Position numbers and translations under genes: made by a program. The notes under the pieces are model-generated. The model saw only the letters and a list, made by a program, of their open reading frames with translations, searched no databases and was not told where the DNA came from. Positions 35,073 to 42,937 of a stretch of DNA of 64,000 bases are shown here, in pieces (the stretch's first letter is position 1; each line of letters opens with the position of its first letter). Origin of the DNA: Pseudanabaena sp. UWO311 (lineage in GTDB: Bacteria; Cyanobacteriota; Cyanobacteriia; Pseudanabaenales; Pseudanabaenaceae); NCBI RefSeq assembly GCF_006937785.1, contig NZ_SJEE01000013.1, positions 1 through 64,000 on the forward strand. The letters are read 5' to 3'.

Positions 35073-35191
35073 CCAAGAACTCAAGTTCTTGGCTAAAAGC
35101 TAAAGTCATCTAAAGATGACTAAATAAAATCAACCCATTTCAACCCGTTGAAACGGGTTTTAGCTCTTAGCCCGCACTTGAGTGCAGGGCT
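35071..35191 (+). repeat. Four-hairpin interspersed element, copy C
   Basis: Stems: AGCCAAGAAC...GTTCTTGGCT (35071-35094), AGTCATCTAAAGATGACT (about 35104-35121), AACCCGTTGAAACGGGTT (about 35143-35160) and AGCCCGCACT...AGTGCAGGGCT (35169-35191). The second stem differs from copy A in both arms together. The last stem includes the stop of the minus-strand gene at 35190. Confidence 0.88.
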
Positions 35192-36785
35192 AATTTGGTG
35201 TCGTCGCTGGTTCTAAACCTGTTGCTTTCCCAAATTTGCGAAGGCGATCGCTTTCGGGTTCCATCCAAGCATAGACAAAATGACTAATGCAATTAATCTT
35301 TGGCTGTCTAGCCAATATCGCCCTCGTTTGGATTTCAAAACTAGGATGTCCATCAAATCCCTGTCCCCAAGTTCCCGCCAGAACTGGACAAACCAATGTC
35401 TCAGGTGCTGATTGGCGGACAACTTCAGCGACTTGATCGGCAACGCAGCTACCATCACTACAAAGTGCATAGGTCATCGGATGCCGCTCCATGTAATTTG
35501 GGAAACGATCCCAAGGCTGCATTCTTGCCTCAAATTTGCCTGACTCAGCGCGATTGCCATTGGGGAAGAAAACCGTGCCAATGGGAACATTATTTTGCTT
35601 AAGAGGAGCCGTGATTGTGTTTACAAAATTAATCACACCTTTATAGACATGGTTTGTGGCGATATTCCAGAGTAAACCTTCCGCGATCGCAGCAGTTTCT
35701 CTAGGATTTTTAATATTTGTCGGTCTCACCTTAATGTTATCTGTCAGCTTCTTCTCAGTCTGAACCACATCATCAGCCGTCAGGTCACCATTTTGGAGAT
35801 AGATATCCATGAGTTCTCGAACAGTTCTATTGTCAATACTATTCAGCAAAGCTGTTCGCGAAGCTTTTCCATGAATCCATAGCTGCTTGACGTTATCAAT
35901 CAACTCACCAGTGGAATTAGTGGGATAGCGTACATAATCAAATACCATTCCGTCGGGATTGCGTTGCATCAGCGCTTTGACTACAGATGTCAGATCAGCT
36001 TTGGCGATCGCATTGTACGGATCGACGAATAGATGATCGACCTCATAGGCATCTTCATAAAAAGCTCGCCCATTACTAACTAAGTTGCGGTCAAAATTGG
36101 TATTGGCAATACTATTTTCACCTCGACCATTAAGTGCTAAGGCTCCCGAACGCCCCTTGATTTCGCTATAGCCATAGCCAAAATTCATTGTAAAAGACCA
36201 ACCATAAACTTTGATCCCCCTAGCTCTGCCGATTTCGATCGCTTGTTTCCACAGATCATAGTCCGCAGGTACTTCCCCCGCCTTGACCGACTCTTCCATC
36301 ACCGATCGCCAAGGCGTAGGATTATCGGCAACTGGCAGTAACACCCGCCCATCATAAAAAACTTCGATAAAAACTTGGTTATAGCCGCGATTTGCCATTT
36401 TATCGAAAACATCTTCTAATACACCTGCTTTGACATCATTGGGATATAGCCGCAACCAAGTAGCTTGAGTTTGGGGTGTATTGCGATCGCGACAGGCTTG
36501 CAATTCTGATTTGTGTTTTTGAAGGATCGCCTGATATTGAGATTGGGCATTTGGATCGCGAGGACTTATGACTAAAGCTGATTTTCGCAGTTCATGTTTT
36601 CGCAAAATTTCCGCAGTACCCACGTCACAGGTGGGCTTGCCCCATAAAATCTTGTCAGGTAATGCACCCGCGATCGCATTCCCAGTAAAGACTGTACTTA
36701 AACAACAAGCAAAAGAAGCGATCGAAAGCAAATTAAATTTATTAAGCTTTTTATTAATCTTTTTCTGGTTTATTTTATATTTCAT
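35190..36785 (-). CDS. Exported family 10 glycosylhydrolase-like protein
   Basis: A 531-aa protein with a signal peptide (basic start, then hydrophobic LLSIASFACCLSTVFTGNAIA, cleavage expected near residue 40). The rest resembles cyanobacterial 'family 10 glycosylhydrolase' (DUF187/GHL-type TIM barrel) proteins: MANRGYNQVFIEVFYDGRVL, IGRARGIKVYGWSFTMNFGY, DHLFVDPYNAIAKADL, and GMVFDYVRYP. These TIM-barrel proteins are often predicted to act on polysaccharide; catalytic residues are not certain here. It is convergent to coaBC. Confidence 0.75.
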   Translation of the reverse strand: MKYKINQKKINKKLNKFNLLSIASFACCLSTVFTGNAIAGALPDKILWGKPTCDVGTAEILRKHELRKSALVISPRDPNAQSQYQAILQKHKSELQACRDRNTPQTQATWLRLYPNDVKAGVLEDVFDKMANRGYNQVFIEVFYDGRVLLPVADNPTPWRSVMEESVKAGEVPADYDLWKQAIEIGRARGIKVYGWSFTMNFGYGYSEIKGRSGALALNGRGENSIANTNFDRNLVSNGRAFYEDAYEVDHLFVDPYNAIAKADLTSVVKALMQRNPDGMVFDYVRYPTNSTGELIDNVKQLWIHGKASRTALLNSIDNRTVRELMDIYLQNGDLTADDVVQTEKKLTDNIKVRPTNIKNPRETAAIAEGLLWNIATNHVYKGVINFVNTITAPLKQNNVPIGTVFFPNGNRAESGKFEARMQPWDRFPNYMERHPMTYALCSDGSCVADQVAEVVRQSAPETLVCPVLAGTWGQGFDGHPSFEIQTRAILARQPKINCISHFVYAWMEPESDRLRKFGKATGLEPATTPN

Positions 36786-36917
36786 AGACTTGAGAAATAG
36801 TAAGGTTCGGGATCAGGAAATCGTATAGAAACAAATCCTATCCCATCTAAGTTTTTATAGACGAACTAGGCTTAACAATGTGGCAAACTGACAAGTGTAT
36901 TTCCGACTCTCCTCACC

Positions 36918-38069
36918 ATGCTCCATAACCCTGCCAGATTTAAGCCTAGCCCTATCGAAGATGATTCTGAGGAAAATGATGAAGAATTAGAGTTTTATGA
37001 CTTCAATGAACCCGAACCAGGTAGCCCACCTGGAACCCTAATCATTGATGAAGATGCGACTATTCCCAATATTTTCTTGATTGATTACAATACCGATGAA
37101 GCCCTAGGAGTTCAGCTTGCGACTCCTGAAGAATGTTTTCCTTATCTAGATACCCACTCAGTTTCATGGGTTGATGTACAGGGTTTAGGTTCTGAAGATG
37201 TACTAAAACGTTTGGGGAAAGTGTTTGGACTCCATGAGCTTGTGTTGGAAGACATTGTTAATATTCCTCAGCGCCCCAAGGTTGAGAGTTTTGAGGATCA
37301 AGAATTGATCATTCTGCACATGGTGACTAGTCGCGAAGACGGTCGAGGTTTTTATGATGAGCAGGTGAGCTTGATTTTGGGAAAAAACTATGTACTGAGC
37401 GTACAAGAAGAACCCGAAACTGATGTATTTGAGCCAATTAGGCAGCGTATTCATCGCAATCGTGGTGTAATCCGATCGCAAAAGGCTGATTATCTTACCT
37501 ATGCCCTGATTGATGCGATCGTGGATGGATTTTTTCCTGTGCTGGAGGACTATGGCGAACGTCTTGAAGATTTACAAGATGAGGTGGTTGATAAACCCAC
37601 CCGCCAAACTCTCGATAAAATCCATAAAATCAAGCGTGAACTGTTACTATTACGGCGTGCAATTTGGCCGCAGCGCGACGCAATTAATTCGCTAATTCGG
37701 GAAGAAAGTCCAATGATTGATCGCGAGGTGCGCGTGTACTTACGTGATTGCTATGACCACACTGTCCAAGTTATGGATATGGTTGAGACCTACCGCGAAC
37801 TTGCAGCCAACTTGATGGATATTTATCTGTCATCGTTGAGCAATAGCACCAACGAGATCATGCGTTTTTTAACTGTGATTTCCACAGTGTTTATTCCGCT
37901 TACCTTTGTGGCAGGGGTATATGGCATGAATTTTGATACTGAATTAGGAAATATGCCCGAATTGAAATTACCGTATGGTTATGCTCTCTGTTGGCTACTA
38001 ATGCTATCGATGTCTGGGGGATTGTTATTTTTCTTTTGGAAAAAAGGCTGGCTATTTAGCCCAAAATAA
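36918..38069 (+). CDS. corA: CorA-type magnesium/cobalt transporter
   Basis: A 383-aa CorA protein. It has a long soluble N-terminal domain starting with an acidic tail, then the stalk helix and two C-terminal membrane helices. The signature YGMNF of the pore is at about residue 335 (VAGVYGMNFDTELGNMPE), followed by the second helix and a basic end (FFFWKKGWLF). Family members form pentamers that pass Mg2+ or Co2+. ATG 36918 is chosen; it follows a TCCTC-rich stretch without a good SD. Confidence 0.93.
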   Translation: MLHNPARFKPSPIEDDSEENDEELEFYDFNEPEPGSPPGTLIIDEDATIPNIFLIDYNTDEALGVQLATPEECFPYLDTHSVSWVDVQGLGSEDVLKRLGKVFGLHELVLEDIVNIPQRPKVESFEDQELIILHMVTSREDGRGFYDEQVSLILGKNYVLSVQEEPETDVFEPIRQRIHRNRGVIRSQKADYLTYALIDAIVDGFFPVLEDYGERLEDLQDEVVDKPTRQTLDKIHKIKRELLLLRRAIWPQRDAINSLIREESPMIDREVRVYLRDCYDHTVQVMDMVETYRELAANLMDIYLSSLSNSTNEIMRFLTVISTVFIPLTFVAGVYGMNFDTELGNMPELKLPYGYALCWLLMLSMSGGLLFFFWKKGWLFSPK

Positions 38070-38078
38070 AGTTACTTC

Positions 38079-38167
38079 AAAACATAAAATGGCTATGCCA
38101 TTTTATGTTTTGAAAACCCTTACAGGGCTTGGGTTTTAATCCACAAAACGTCATACTTTTGTGGATT
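38079..38167 (-). repeat. Three-hairpin interspersed element, copy 2
   Basis: Reverse orientation. AAACATAAAATGG-CTAT-GCCATTTTATGTTT (38079-38111), AAAACCCTTACAGGG...GGGTTTT (38112-38137), AATCCACAAAA...TTTTGTGGATT (38138-38167). Relative to copy 1, two bases change in both arms of stem 3 and of stem 1, keeping the pairing. Confidence 0.85.
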
Positions 38168-38222
38168 GATATAAGATCCGTGAAATTCAATAATCCACAT
38201 AATCCGCGATTCTGACTTTATT

Positions 38223-39026
38223 GTGTTACTTCCTCAACCTCACAAGCGCAGACTGCAAAGGGTGACCTTACAAGCGCATCAAGTCTCACCAGTTTTACAA
38301 ATTAATAGCGAGATCGCCCTCACCCCAGAGCAAAGACATTACCTATGCAATGTATTGCGTTTAGAATCTGAATCTGAATTTATCGCCCTCGATCGCCAAG
38401 GTGGATGGTGGTTAGCCCAATTGTCAGCAGATCTAGATAATGCCAAGATTATTGCCAAGCTAGAAAATAATTCGGAATTATCTGCCCAGATTACCCTTGG
38501 CATCGCCATGCCCAAAGGTAGCAATATCGAGTCAGTAATTAGGCAAACTACGGAATTGGGAGTGCGACAAATCGTGCCGTTATTTAGCGATCGCACGGTC
38601 TTGAAACCAGACAATCAAATTGGTAATCAAAAACGCGATCGCTGGCAACGCATTGCCGAAGAATCTGCTGAACTTTCGATGCGTACCTACGTGCCTGAAA
38701 TAAATAATCCAACATCATTAACTTCTTGGTTTGAGCTTCTCGCTAATTCGCCATCATCAAGCTTGAAATATATTTGCGTGATTAGTCCCCATGTGACGCA
38801 TCTACTTACGAGCTTACAAGGATCAAGTTATTCATCAGACTTTGCTGAAAACAAAGGGCAAATAATTATAGCTACGGGCTGCGAAGGGGGCTGGACTGCT
38901 AGAGAAGAAGAAATGGCGATCGCATCGGGTTTTGTCCCTGTGTCATTAGGCGATCGGGTGTTATCTGCTGTCACTGCACCAGTAGTAGCTTTATCTATAG
39001 TCAGCGCATTCAGTGACTGTAGATAA
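38223..39026 (+). CDS. rsmE: 16S rRNA (uracil-1498-N3) methyltransferase RsmE
   Basis: A 267-aa SPOUT-class methyltransferase that acts on 16S rRNA near the decoding centre. The N-terminal PUA-like domain has ALTPEQRHYLCNVLRLE. The SPOUT part shows AMPKGSNIESVIRQTTELGV, PLFSDRTVLKP, RWQRIAEESAELSMRTYVPE, ATGCEGGWTAREEE and the knot end SLGDRVLSAVTAPVVALSIV. The start is GTG 38223. All core parts are present. Confidence 0.92.
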   Translation: MLLPQPHKRRLQRVTLQAHQVSPVLQINSEIALTPEQRHYLCNVLRLESESEFIALDRQGGWWLAQLSADLDNAKIIAKLENNSELSAQITLGIAMPKGSNIESVIRQTTELGVRQIVPLFSDRTVLKPDNQIGNQKRDRWQRIAEESAELSMRTYVPEINNPTSLTSWFELLANSPSSSLKYICVISPHVTHLLTSLQGSSYSSDFAENKGQIIIATGCEGGWTAREEEMAIASGFVPVSLGDRVLSAVTAPVVALSIVSAFSDCR

Positions 39027-39352
39027 GGTGTAACCAAACCAGTAGCTTGCGCCCCTGCGGGGCGCAAGCTTATGTAACCAAACCTGTAAGATTTCGCCTC
39101 TGTGGGGCGAAACTTATGTAGCCAAACCTGTAAGGTTTTGCCCCCGAGGGGATCAAGCTTATGTAACCAAACCCGCAAGGTTTCGCCCCTGCGGGGCGAA
39201 ACCTTGCGGGTTTGGGTTTGTGTGAAAAGTGCTATGGCAACGCCATTTTGAATATGGGTATTATTTATGAATATCTTCCTTTACTCCTTCTTTTTTTATG
39301 CTAAATTCTAGTAAAACTTGCTAAAAAATCTTTACTAGAATTAACCAATTCA
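39027..39352. other. 326-bp intergenic region with tandem hairpin repeats
   Basis: Contains the four-unit tandem repeat at 39031-39220, then an AT-rich stretch with TTATGAATATC and no clear promoter. No gene is seen on either strand; an open frame on the minus strand across the repeats is rejected. Confidence 0.7.
39031..39220. repeat. Tandem repeat, four 44-45-nt units, each with a hairpin
   Basis: Units start at 39031, 39075, 39119 and 39164 with TAACCAAACC. Each carries a stem such as TTGCGCCCC-TGC-GGGGCGCAA or TTTCGCCCC-TGC-GGGGCGAAA, and ends AAGCTTATG or a variant. The final unit extends into a longer stem (AACCCGCAAGG...CCTTGCGGGTT). It lies 5 bp downstream of rsmE. Confidence 0.9.
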
Positions 39353-40261
39353 ATGCAACAAAAGACGCTATTTCCTCCAATTACTAGGTTTGACACACTT
39401 ATCAACCCAATTGCAGTAAAAAAAGAACTTGACACGCAGTATTGGAGTATTCGCAATATCTCACAAAGTGTTGATTTATCGGCATGGCGCTCATTTCTTC
39501 GAGATCTCCCTCCAGATCCATATGTGGAGTCTAGATTTAAGCGGATGTCTTGGTTGCATATACTGAGAGACGGTAGCGTCCAAGATATGGGTGAATGTGC
39601 TATGGCGCAGGGTGGCAACTACAACGATGCTTGTACGATGGCAAATAAGAATCGCTACTACCAGCCTCTAGAGAGCGCTTTCATTGAACGAGAGGATGTG
39701 CAATCATTTGTTGCCGATTGGGCGAAGCTTTGGGGAATAGGTGTAGGGGAGCCGATTCTGATGCAGATCACGGGTGTTAGAGGGAATGGGCAAATTGACC
39801 CTTTGCAAGGGCAGGGTATTCATGCGGACGGATGCACAGCATTGAGTATTGTTTTACTTTCTCGCGAAAACGTATATGGAGCAACTAATTATCTTTACAA
39901 TGATAAAGAAGGTACTCAGCCAATTGCCACAGTTGTTTTGAATGCAGGCGATATTCTGCATTTATGTGACGACAAATTGTTTCACAATGTGGATAGAATT
40001 ACTGAGCAATTTCCAGATGTCCCATTTGAACGCTTTGTTATTATCATCAACAGTCGCTTTGTCGATAATTTCCAAAATGATGAGCTACGAAAATGTTTCC
40101 CCAGTGCAGTTCTTTATGGTGATAAATGTCGGAATTTGGACTTAAACACAACGCTCTATAAATACTATGAGTCCACGAATTATGACTACAAATCAACAAC
40201 ACACCGTGCAAATGTTGCAGCAGAACATAGTACTGCACACCAATGGCAAAAAATTGCATAA
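39353..40261 (+). CDS. 2OG-Fe(II) dioxygenase family protein (PF10014 type)
   Basis: A 302-aa non-heme iron oxygenase candidate related to the 2OG-Fe_Oxy_2 family that includes free amino-acid hydroxylases. Iron ligands fit HAD in GQGIHADGCTALSIVLL near residue 155 and His in DDKLFHNVDRI near 204; an Arg in ERFVIIINSRF may bind 2-oxoglutarate. The substrate is not known. The last 32 residues are coded by DNA that overlaps the start of the yjbQ gene. It is AT-rich and has no GCGATCGC, unlike its neighbours, suggesting recent entry. Confidence 0.85.
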   Translation: MQQKTLFPPITRFDTLINPIAVKKELDTQYWSIRNISQSVDLSAWRSFLRDLPPDPYVESRFKRMSWLHILRDGSVQDMGECAMAQGGNYNDACTMANKNRYYQPLESAFIEREDVQSFVADWAKLWGIGVGEPILMQITGVRGNGQIDPLQGQGIHADGCTALSIVLLSRENVYGATNYLYNDKEGTQPIATVVLNAGDILHLCDDKLFHNVDRITEQFPDVPFERFVIIINSRFVDNFQNDELRKCFPSAVLYGDKCRNLDLNTTLYKYYESTNYDYKSTTHRANVAAEHSTAHQWQKIA

Positions 40262-40625
40262 CATTACCCGCCAAGTGGAAGCAGTTTTAGACCAATCTGG
40301 GATAAAGATAGGGCTATGTAATGTGTTTTTGAGACATACCTCAGCAAGTCTAATTATTCAAGAAAATGCTGATCCTGATGTGTTAGCAGATCTAGAAACA
40401 TTTTTTGCGAAACTGATTCCCGAAGATGCCAGTCAATATCGTCATATCTCGGAAGGGGTTGATGATATGCCATCCCATATTCGCAGCGCCCTAACCAAAA
40501 CATCAGAAACGATCCCGATCGCTAATGGTAAACTTGCCCTCGGCACTTGGCAAGGAATCTTTGTCTGGGAACATCGCAATTTGGGGCATACCCGCGAAGT
40601 GCTGGTACATATTACAGGATGCTAA
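40182..40625 (+). CDS. YjbQ-family (secondary thiamine-phosphate synthase) protein
   Basis: About 147 aa from ATG 40182; ATG 40167 and ATG 40212 are also in frame. The YjbQ family (UPF0047) has the conserved pattern HNITRQVEAVLDQSGIKIGL, FLRHTSASLIIQENADPDV and MPSHIRSALTKTSETIPI, ending GTWQGIFVWEHR. Some members have weak thiamine-phosphate synthase activity. It overlaps the upstream oxygenase gene by 50-95 nt depending on start, and it ends one base before yvcK, so yjbQ-yvcK look co-transcribed. Confidence 0.88.
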   Translation: MTTNQQHTVQMLQQNIVLHTNGKKLHNITRQVEAVLDQSGIKIGLCNVFLRHTSASLIIQENADPDVLADLETFFAKLIPEDASQYRHISEGVDDMPSHIRSALTKTSETIPIANGKLALGTWQGIFVWEHRNLGHTREVLVHITGC

Positions 40626-41969
40626 ATGAAGCCCTCAAAAAAGCCACCAGCAAATCGATATCGTCCAGCCGTTAAAAGAAAAAAGTGGCTGAGAGGGTTT
40701 CAGTGGTTTTTACCAGGACTATTTGTCAAGCGATGGTTACTAGTTAGTATCATTGGCATTTTACTAATCGTTTTAGGGATTGCCATCTCCGCTAAGCTAA
40801 CCCCGATCTTATTTCTATCACGCCTGATTGGTAACGCGATCGACACCTTGGTTGCCATATTGCCACGCAATATGAGTGGGCCAATCGCCTTTGCAATTGG
40901 CATCGGACTATTATGGCTGGGACAGAAACGAGCGCTCGGCTCGATCACCCAAGTTTTGATGCCCAATCAAGACAAAGAACTATTAGAGTTGCTAGTCTCC
41001 CATCGCAAACTCAATCGTGGCCCCAAAATTGTTACTGTGGGCGGAGGTACTGGGTTATCAAACTTATTGCGTGGACTCAAGCAATATAGCGCCAATATTA
41101 CCGCGATCGTCACCGTTGCTGATGATGGCGGCTCCTCTGGACGGTTACGCCGCGAGCATGGTGTATTGCCTCCAGGTGATATTCGTAATTGTCTTGCCGC
41201 CCTTGCTGATGAAGAAAAGTTAGTGACCGAGCTATTTCAATATCGATTTAAAACGGGGGAAGGTCTATCTGGGCATAGTTTCGGCAATTTATTTCTTACG
41301 GCGATGAGCGAAGTAACAGGTGATCTGGAAAAGGCGATCGCGGCTAGTTCACAGGTATTGGCGGTGCGCGGTCGCGTTCTGCCAGCAACTCTTGATCACA
41401 TGGTGTTATGGGCCGAATTTGAAGACGGACGCTATGTAGAGGGAGAGTCGAATATTCCTGAAGCTAAAGGTAAGATTAGGCATATTGGTTGCAAGCCAGA
41501 TAATCCTAAGGGGTTACCTCAAGCGATCGAAGATATCAACGAAGCAGATCTGATCGTCATTGGGCCTGGCAGCTTATATACGAGTATTATTCCTAACCTG
41601 CTCGTACCTGAAATACTTCAAGCATTAATTGATCGCAATGTACCATCGATCTATCTTTGTAATATTATGAGTCAGGTAGGTGAAACAGACGGCTATGCTG
41701 TATCTGACTATGTAAGAGTTTTAGATGAGATAGCTGGTGTGAGACTGTTTGATGTAGTTTTAGCCCAGAAGCATCCACCTTCTGAGCGATCGCTACAACA
41801 CTATGCCTCATCTGGGTCACATTTTACGGTTCTAGATCGTGATAGTCTCGCTGCTATAGGTTGTCCTGTTTTGATTGCCAATATCATGCGAGAGAAACCC
41901 AACGGAACAGTATGTCATGACTCAGAAAAACTTGCAGGTGTCTTAATGCGCTGGTATAACCGTCAGTAG
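40626..41969 (+). CDS. yvcK: YvcK-family (CofD-like) protein
   Basis: A 447-aa protein. Two hydrophobic segments lie in the first 110 residues ([20 protein letters not shown] and [17 protein letters not shown]), then the CofD-like nucleotide-binding domain: [71 protein letters not shown], and [17 protein letters not shown]. YvcK proteins bind UDP-GlcNAc and influence cell-wall/central carbon balance in Bacillus; the extra N-terminal membrane part occurs in cyanobacteria. It directly follows yjbQ. Confidence 0.88.
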   Translation: MKPSKKPPANRYRPAVKRKKWLRGFQWFLPGLFVKRWLLVSIIGILLIVLGIAISAKLTPILFLSRLIGNAIDTLVAILPRNMSGPIAFAIGIGLLWLGQKRALGSITQVLMPNQDKELLELLVSHRKLNRGPKIVTVGGGTGLSNLLRGLKQYSANITAIVTVADDGGSSGRLRREHGVLPPGDIRNCLAALADEEKLVTELFQYRFKTGEGLSGHSFGNLFLTAMSEVTGDLEKAIAASSQVLAVRGRVLPATLDHMVLWAEFEDGRYVEGESNIPEAKGKIRHIGCKPDNPKGLPQAIEDINEADLIVIGPGSLYTSIIPNLLVPEILQALIDRNVPSIYLCNIMSQVGETDGYAVSDYVRVLDEIAGVRLFDVVLAQKHPPSERSLQHYASSGSHFTVLDRDSLAAIGCPVLIANIMREKPNGTVCHDSEKLAGVLMRWYNRQ

Positions 41970-41983
41970 TTGGATTTTTATAC

Positions 41984-42009
41984 AAAAATGTCAAAATGTC
42001 AAAATGTCA
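41984..42009 (+). repeat. Three 8-base tandem repeats (CAAAATGT)
   Basis: ACAAAAATGT then two more CAAAATGT units in the 74-bp gap between yvcK and the RsbW-like gene. No function seen. Confidence 0.7.
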
Positions 42010-42043
42010 GATTATTTAGAAAGTCAGTCAGATTAATTCATCA

Positions 42044-42499
42044 GTGTTAGAAAAATACCACATTCAAGTTAACAGTGATATTTATGCTCTTTCTAAATTG
42101 CAAGAGTGGTTTCAGCAATTTCAAAATTTATTACCAAAACCAACTTGGATGCAATGCAATCTCGTGCTGGTTGAAGTGTTTACCAATGTAGTGTCTTATG
42201 CACATGAGGGACTTTCTGAAGAAACGCCCATCGATATTGAAATTATGATTAATGTTGCTGAATATCTACTAGAAATGAGGATTTGGGACTTTGGTGAACC
42301 TTTTGATTTGCAATCAGAAATTGATCGGGCTGCTTTAGAAGCGCAAAAGAGCCAAGATTTTGAAAGTATTGATGATATTCCCACAGGTGGGCGAGGTTTA
42401 ATGATTGCAAAGACAGTTGCTGACAATATCAGATACGAGACTTTGCCTGACGGTCGTAATTGTTTTGTGATGAGCAAAAGTTTTTCAAAGCTTGTTTAA
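42044..42499 (+). CDS. RsbW-like anti-sigma-factor-type ATPase
   Basis: A 151-aa single-domain HATPase_c_2 protein, like the serine kinases/anti-sigma factors RsbW and SpoIIAB. The N box is NLVLVEVFTNVVSYAHEG, the G1-like box DFGEPFDLQ, and the G2-like box GGRGLMIAKTVADNIRYE. In cyanobacteria such proteins may act with PP2C phosphatases and STAS partners, none of which is nearby. The start is GTG 42044. The last codons are in the left arm of the hairpin at 42484. Confidence 0.85.
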   Translation: MLEKYHIQVNSDIYALSKLQEWFQQFQNLLPKPTWMQCNLVLVEVFTNVVSYAHEGLSEETPIDIEIMINVAEYLLEMRIWDFGEPFDLQSEIDRAALEAQKSQDFESIDDIPTGGRGLMIAKTVADNIRYETLPDGRNCFVMSKSFSKLV

Positions 42500-42549
42500 A
42501 TGAGAGGCGACGCAAAAAAGTGCGGACTCTCATTTAAACAAGCTTTGAA
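42484..42549. repeat. 23-bp perfect hairpin overlapping the RsbW-like gene end
   Basis: Arms 42484-42506 and 42527-42549 are perfect reverse complements around a 20-nt centre. The left arm carries the last four codons and the TAA stop (42497-42499); the right arm ends directly at the stop of the convergent small gene (42550). Confidence 0.9.
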
Positions 42550-42744
42550 TTAGCGCTTAAGCCATAGTACAAAGGCAAATAAACCTACGGGTAAAGTAAT
42601 GGCATATATTGCGATCGCATTCATTACATCTACTGTCAAATTATTTGTCAATAAGCCCCAAGTGGGTGCAGCATATTTAATTACTGCCGACGCGATCGTT
42701 GAATACACAAATAATCGCAAAATAAATAAAATTTGTTGCCACAT
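42550..42744 (-). CDS. Small two-helix membrane protein
   Basis: A 64-aa hydrophobic protein with two likely membrane helices (ILFILRLFVYSTIASAVIKY and VMNAIAIYAITLPVGLFAFV) joined by a short polar loop, ending in the basic WLKR. I recall similar short proteins in other cyanobacteria but know no function. It is convergent with the RsbW-like gene. The AGAAGAGAT before the start may serve as a weak SD. Confidence 0.7.
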   Translation of the reverse strand: MWQQILFILRLFVYSTIASAVIKYAAPTWGLLTNNLTVDVMNAIAIYAITLPVGLFAFVLWLKR

Positions 42745-42760
42745 AATCTCTTCTCAGTTA

Positions 42761-42855
42761 TACCAATTCACAAAAATGTGGCGACACTTTTGTGAATAAA
42801 AAGCAAATCCCGTAAGGGTTTTAACAACACAAAATGGCTACGCCATTTTGTGTTT
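42761..42855 (+). repeat. Three-hairpin interspersed element, copy 3
   Basis: AATTCACAAAAATG...ACTTTTGTGAAT (42761-42798), AAAAGC...CCCGTAAGGGTTTT (42799-42822), AACACAAAATGG-CTAC-GCCATTTTGTGTTT (42826-42855). Confidence 0.85.
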
Positions 42856-42902
42856 TGTATTAGTAATCGGTGCGCAGCTCCGCCGCTTACCCACAGATAT
42901 TT

Positions 42903-42937
42903 AAACAAGAGCGGCGCTTTTTACGCCGCTCTTGTTT
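42903..42937. terminator. Terminator of the PBP1A gene
   Basis: Stem AAACAAGAGCGGCG...CGCCGCTCTTGTTT around a T-rich loop, ending at the PBP1A stop on the minus strand. One arm again reaches the stop region. Coordinates are accurate to about one base. Confidence 0.75.

Noticed and set aside
38828-39178. Open frame of 116 codons on the minus strand over the tandem repeats (repeated Val-Trp-Leu-His-Lys)
   Set aside because: The repeated peptide comes from the 44-45-nt hairpin repeats, whose length is not a multiple of three, and the frame runs antisense into rsmE.
39031-39220. Possible CRISPR array
   Set aside because: Units are contiguous without unique spacers, are degenerate, and no cas gene is nearby.
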